Below are positions 50,990 through 51,752 of a stretch of 51,752 nucleotides of DNA, one piece after another. The DNA lies in contig SVRK01000009.1 of the NCBI GenBank assembly GCA_015064855.1, forward strand, positions 1 to 51,752, read 5' to 3'. This DNA is from Oscillospiraceae bacterium. Its GTDB lineage: Bacteria > Bacillota > Clostridia > Oscillospirales > CAG-272. Below the pieces are notes generated by a model. It saw nothing but the letters and a program-made list of their open reading frames with translations. It had not been told where the DNA came from and searched no databases. The first letter of the stretch is position 1. The number at the start of each line of letters is the position of its first letter. Made by a program: the position numbers and the translations under genes.

Positions 50990-51160
50990 TTAGTTGTTAA
51001 ACAGAGCATCAAGCAATATTTTTATGCCAAAACGCATTCCATATGTAAAGGCTGTTTCCTGTAATATACTTGAGCATTTACAGTATAGGTCTGTGTATTC
51101 CTCAAATTTTCTTAATATGCTTTTAGGCATTTGAATATGAGAATTTATATTTTTGCTCAT
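50990..51160 (-). CDS. Small DUF6809-like protein (56 aa)
   Basis: MSKNINSHIQMPKSILRKFE continues with EYTDLYCKCSSIL and ends TAFTYGMRFGIKILLDALFN. The helix followed by an aromatic-Y-G-x-R-x-G-x-[KR] C-terminus resembles short DUF6809-type proteins often found in clostridial phage or mobile DNA (from memory). The SD AGGTAGGTG lies six bases before the ATG (51158-51160), and a terminator follows the stop. Function unknown. The gene is too short for a 60-residue ORF cut-off. Confidence 0.7.
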   Translation of the reverse strand: MSKNINSHIQMPKSILRKFEEYTDLYCKCSSILQETAFTYGMRFGIKILLDALFNN

Positions 51161-51227
51161 AAAGTACACCTACCTCTCTCAATTAAATAATAACAAATTT
51201 AGCTAAAAATTCAATAGTTGCAAATAA

Positions 51228-51264
51228 AAAAGGCATACCTAACTTTTGGTCAAGTATGCCTTTT
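51228..51264 (-). terminator. Terminator-like hairpin
   Basis: AAAAGGCATAC/GTATGCCTTTT. On the minus strand TTTTTTATTTG follows, ending transcripts from the region to the right. Its inner sequence ACTTTTGGTCAAGTA is shared with the 50880 hairpin. Confidence 0.7.
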
Positions 51265-51323
51265 ATTTGTATTGATTTTAGTTGAAAATTAAGATAGAAC
51301 CGAAGTAGTCACGTAAAAAGAAA

Positions 51324-51349
51324 GACACGCACCGAGGTTGGTTCGTGTC
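51324..51349 (-). terminator. Terminator at the end of the structured non-coding segment
   Basis: Minus strand GACACGAACC-N6-GGTGCGTGTC (one mismatch) followed by TTTCTTTTT. Confidence 0.7.
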
Positions 51350-51358
51350 ATTCTTGTA

Positions 51359-51375
51359 TGGCTCCGAATGCTGGG
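51359..51375 (-). repeat. 17-bp copy of the 3' end of tRNA-Asn
   Basis: TGGCTCCGAATGCTGGG is identical to 51572-51588, the CCA end, discriminator, acceptor strand and part of the T-arm of the tRNA gene, in the same orientation and 213 bp away. Integrative elements leave such direct repeats as att sites. Confidence 0.65.
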
Positions 51376-51539
51376 AAACGAGGATGAAAACAATTGATAA
51401 TTGTTTTCACCGAAGTTTTCTCCATAAAGTAGGGAGTGAGACGAGTTTGAACAAAACGAAGGCTCACGACCATACGACTGGAGCGGCTGCGAAGCAGGAA
51501 CCAGCGGTTGCTGATGAGTAGCCAGCATTGGGGCAAAAC
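51376..51539 (-). other. Structured non-coding segment between the tRNA 3'-end repeats
   Basis: No credible gene. Contains TGAAAACAATT-GAT-AATTGTTTTCA (51385-51409) and a run of GC-rich small stems (CTGC-GAA-GCAG, AACC-AGC-GGTT, GCTGATGAGTAGC). It lies between the tRNA terminator and the 51324 terminator. It could be a small RNA, the scar of an integrated element, or a repeated element; conserved ORF-like translations here should not be trusted. Confidence 0.45.
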
Positions 51540-51567
51540 AAAAAGACCATCGAGTGATGGTCTTTTT
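51540..51567 (-). terminator. Terminator of tRNA-Asn
   Basis: AAAAAGACCATC/GATGGTCTTTTT with loop GAGT, four bases after the tRNA 3' end. Confidence 0.9.
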
Positions 51568-51571
51568 GCTT

Positions 51572-51647
51572 TGGCTCCGAATGCTGGGCTCGAACCAGCG
51601 ACAACCTGATTAACAGTCAGGTGCTCTGCCAACTGAGCTAATTCGGA
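51572..51647 (-). tRNA. tRNA-Asn (GTT), CCA encoded
   Basis: Minus strand: acceptor TCCGAAT/ATTCGGA, D-arm with AGCTCAGTTGGCAGAGC, and anticodon stem CCTGA/TCAGG with loop CTGTTAA (anticodon GTT). The T-arm is CTGGTTCGAGCCCAG, followed by discriminator G and encoded CCA (51572-51574). All arms pair. 76 nt including CCA, with its own promoter and terminator. Confidence 0.98.
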
Positions 51648-51686
51648 ATATATATTAAATGTGTATTTGTTAAAAAATATATTAAC

Positions 51687-51715
51687 AGAATAATCAAAAT
51701 CACACACTGGGTCAA
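51687..51715 (-). promoter_or_regulatory. Promoter of tRNA-Asn
   Basis: TTGACC (51715-51710), 17-bp spacer, TATTCT (51692-51687), 40 bp upstream of the tRNA 5' end. Confidence 0.8.
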
Positions 51716-51719
51716 GGGT

Positions 51720-51747
51720 TTCCCGAAAATTGAACAATTTTTGGGAG
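51720..51747. repeat. Imperfect inverted repeat near the right edge
   Basis: TCCCGAAAATTG and CAATTTTTGGGA form a near-perfect stem around GAA. No T-run; possibly the end of an upstream unit outside the window. Confidence 0.35.
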
Positions 51748-51752
51748 TTCCG

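Noticed and set aside
51289..51737. Minus-strand open frames of 79 and 129 codons across the tRNA region
   Set aside because: They run through tRNA-Asn, its terminator and hairpins, have no ribosome site, and look like translations of structured RNA.

Overview
The window looks like chromosomal DNA of an uncultured, low-GC Clostridia (Bacillota), most likely a gut carbohydrate degrader. The evidence is strong AGGAGG-type ribosome sites, consensus TTGACA-N17-TATAAT promoters, Gram-positive lipoboxes, many intrinsic terminators, a tRNA-Asn with encoded CCA, and plant/host-glycan enzymes (GH36, GH172-like, SGNH and CE1-like esterases). No rRNA, CRISPR array, integrase or transposase is visible.

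Layout. 1-5357: leftward, translationally coupled cassette of phage-virion-like genes (packaging-like protein, connector-like protein, nozzle-like protein, two tail-type proteins), cut by the window edge. 5490-9335: secreted beta-helix-like protein, dxs, small membrane protein. 9390-13408: a TIM-barrel protein divergent from a GH36 alpha-galactosidase/SGNH esterase operon, with an operator-like palindrome inside the GH36 promoter. 13513-25399: the most unusual locus, with two large cysteine-rich lipoproteins and a 1532-residue protein joining a cytoplasmic XRE helix-turn-helix, one membrane segment, 17 Cys/His repeats and four leucine-rich-type modules. A phosphoribosyltransferase-like gene and a 55-aa gene lie between them. 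25449-30811: a GH29 relic, sirtuin, three lipoproteins (one a CotH-family kinase with five repeats) and a metallophosphoesterase. 30901-34478: a leftward nucleic-acid-processing cluster (MBL nuclease joined to a degenerate DEDD-type exonuclease, a Cys-rich protein, a PD-(D/E)XK-like protein, a small unknown). 34539-34977: a non-coding region with a decayed ORF and a symmetric fold-back array. 35363-38488: an ECF sigma factor with an approximately 850-residue extension. 38768-41732: SGNH hydrolase, two coupled phosphoesterases, CE1-like esterase. 41877-46953: two secreted LRR_5 proteins around an AraC regulator. 47009-50842: SGNH esterase, an XRE/ADP-ribosylglycohydrolase fusion and a divergent GH172-like gene. 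50990-51752: small DUF6809-like gene, structured non-coding DNA with a copy of the tRNA 3' end, and tRNA-Asn.

Common themes are one-polypeptide regulators (XRE-membrane-receptor, XRE-ADP-ribosylglycohydrolase, sigma-sensor), each close to surface or glycan genes, and large secreted repeat proteins sharing a C-terminal module. Functional statements rest on motif reading; no database search was possible.
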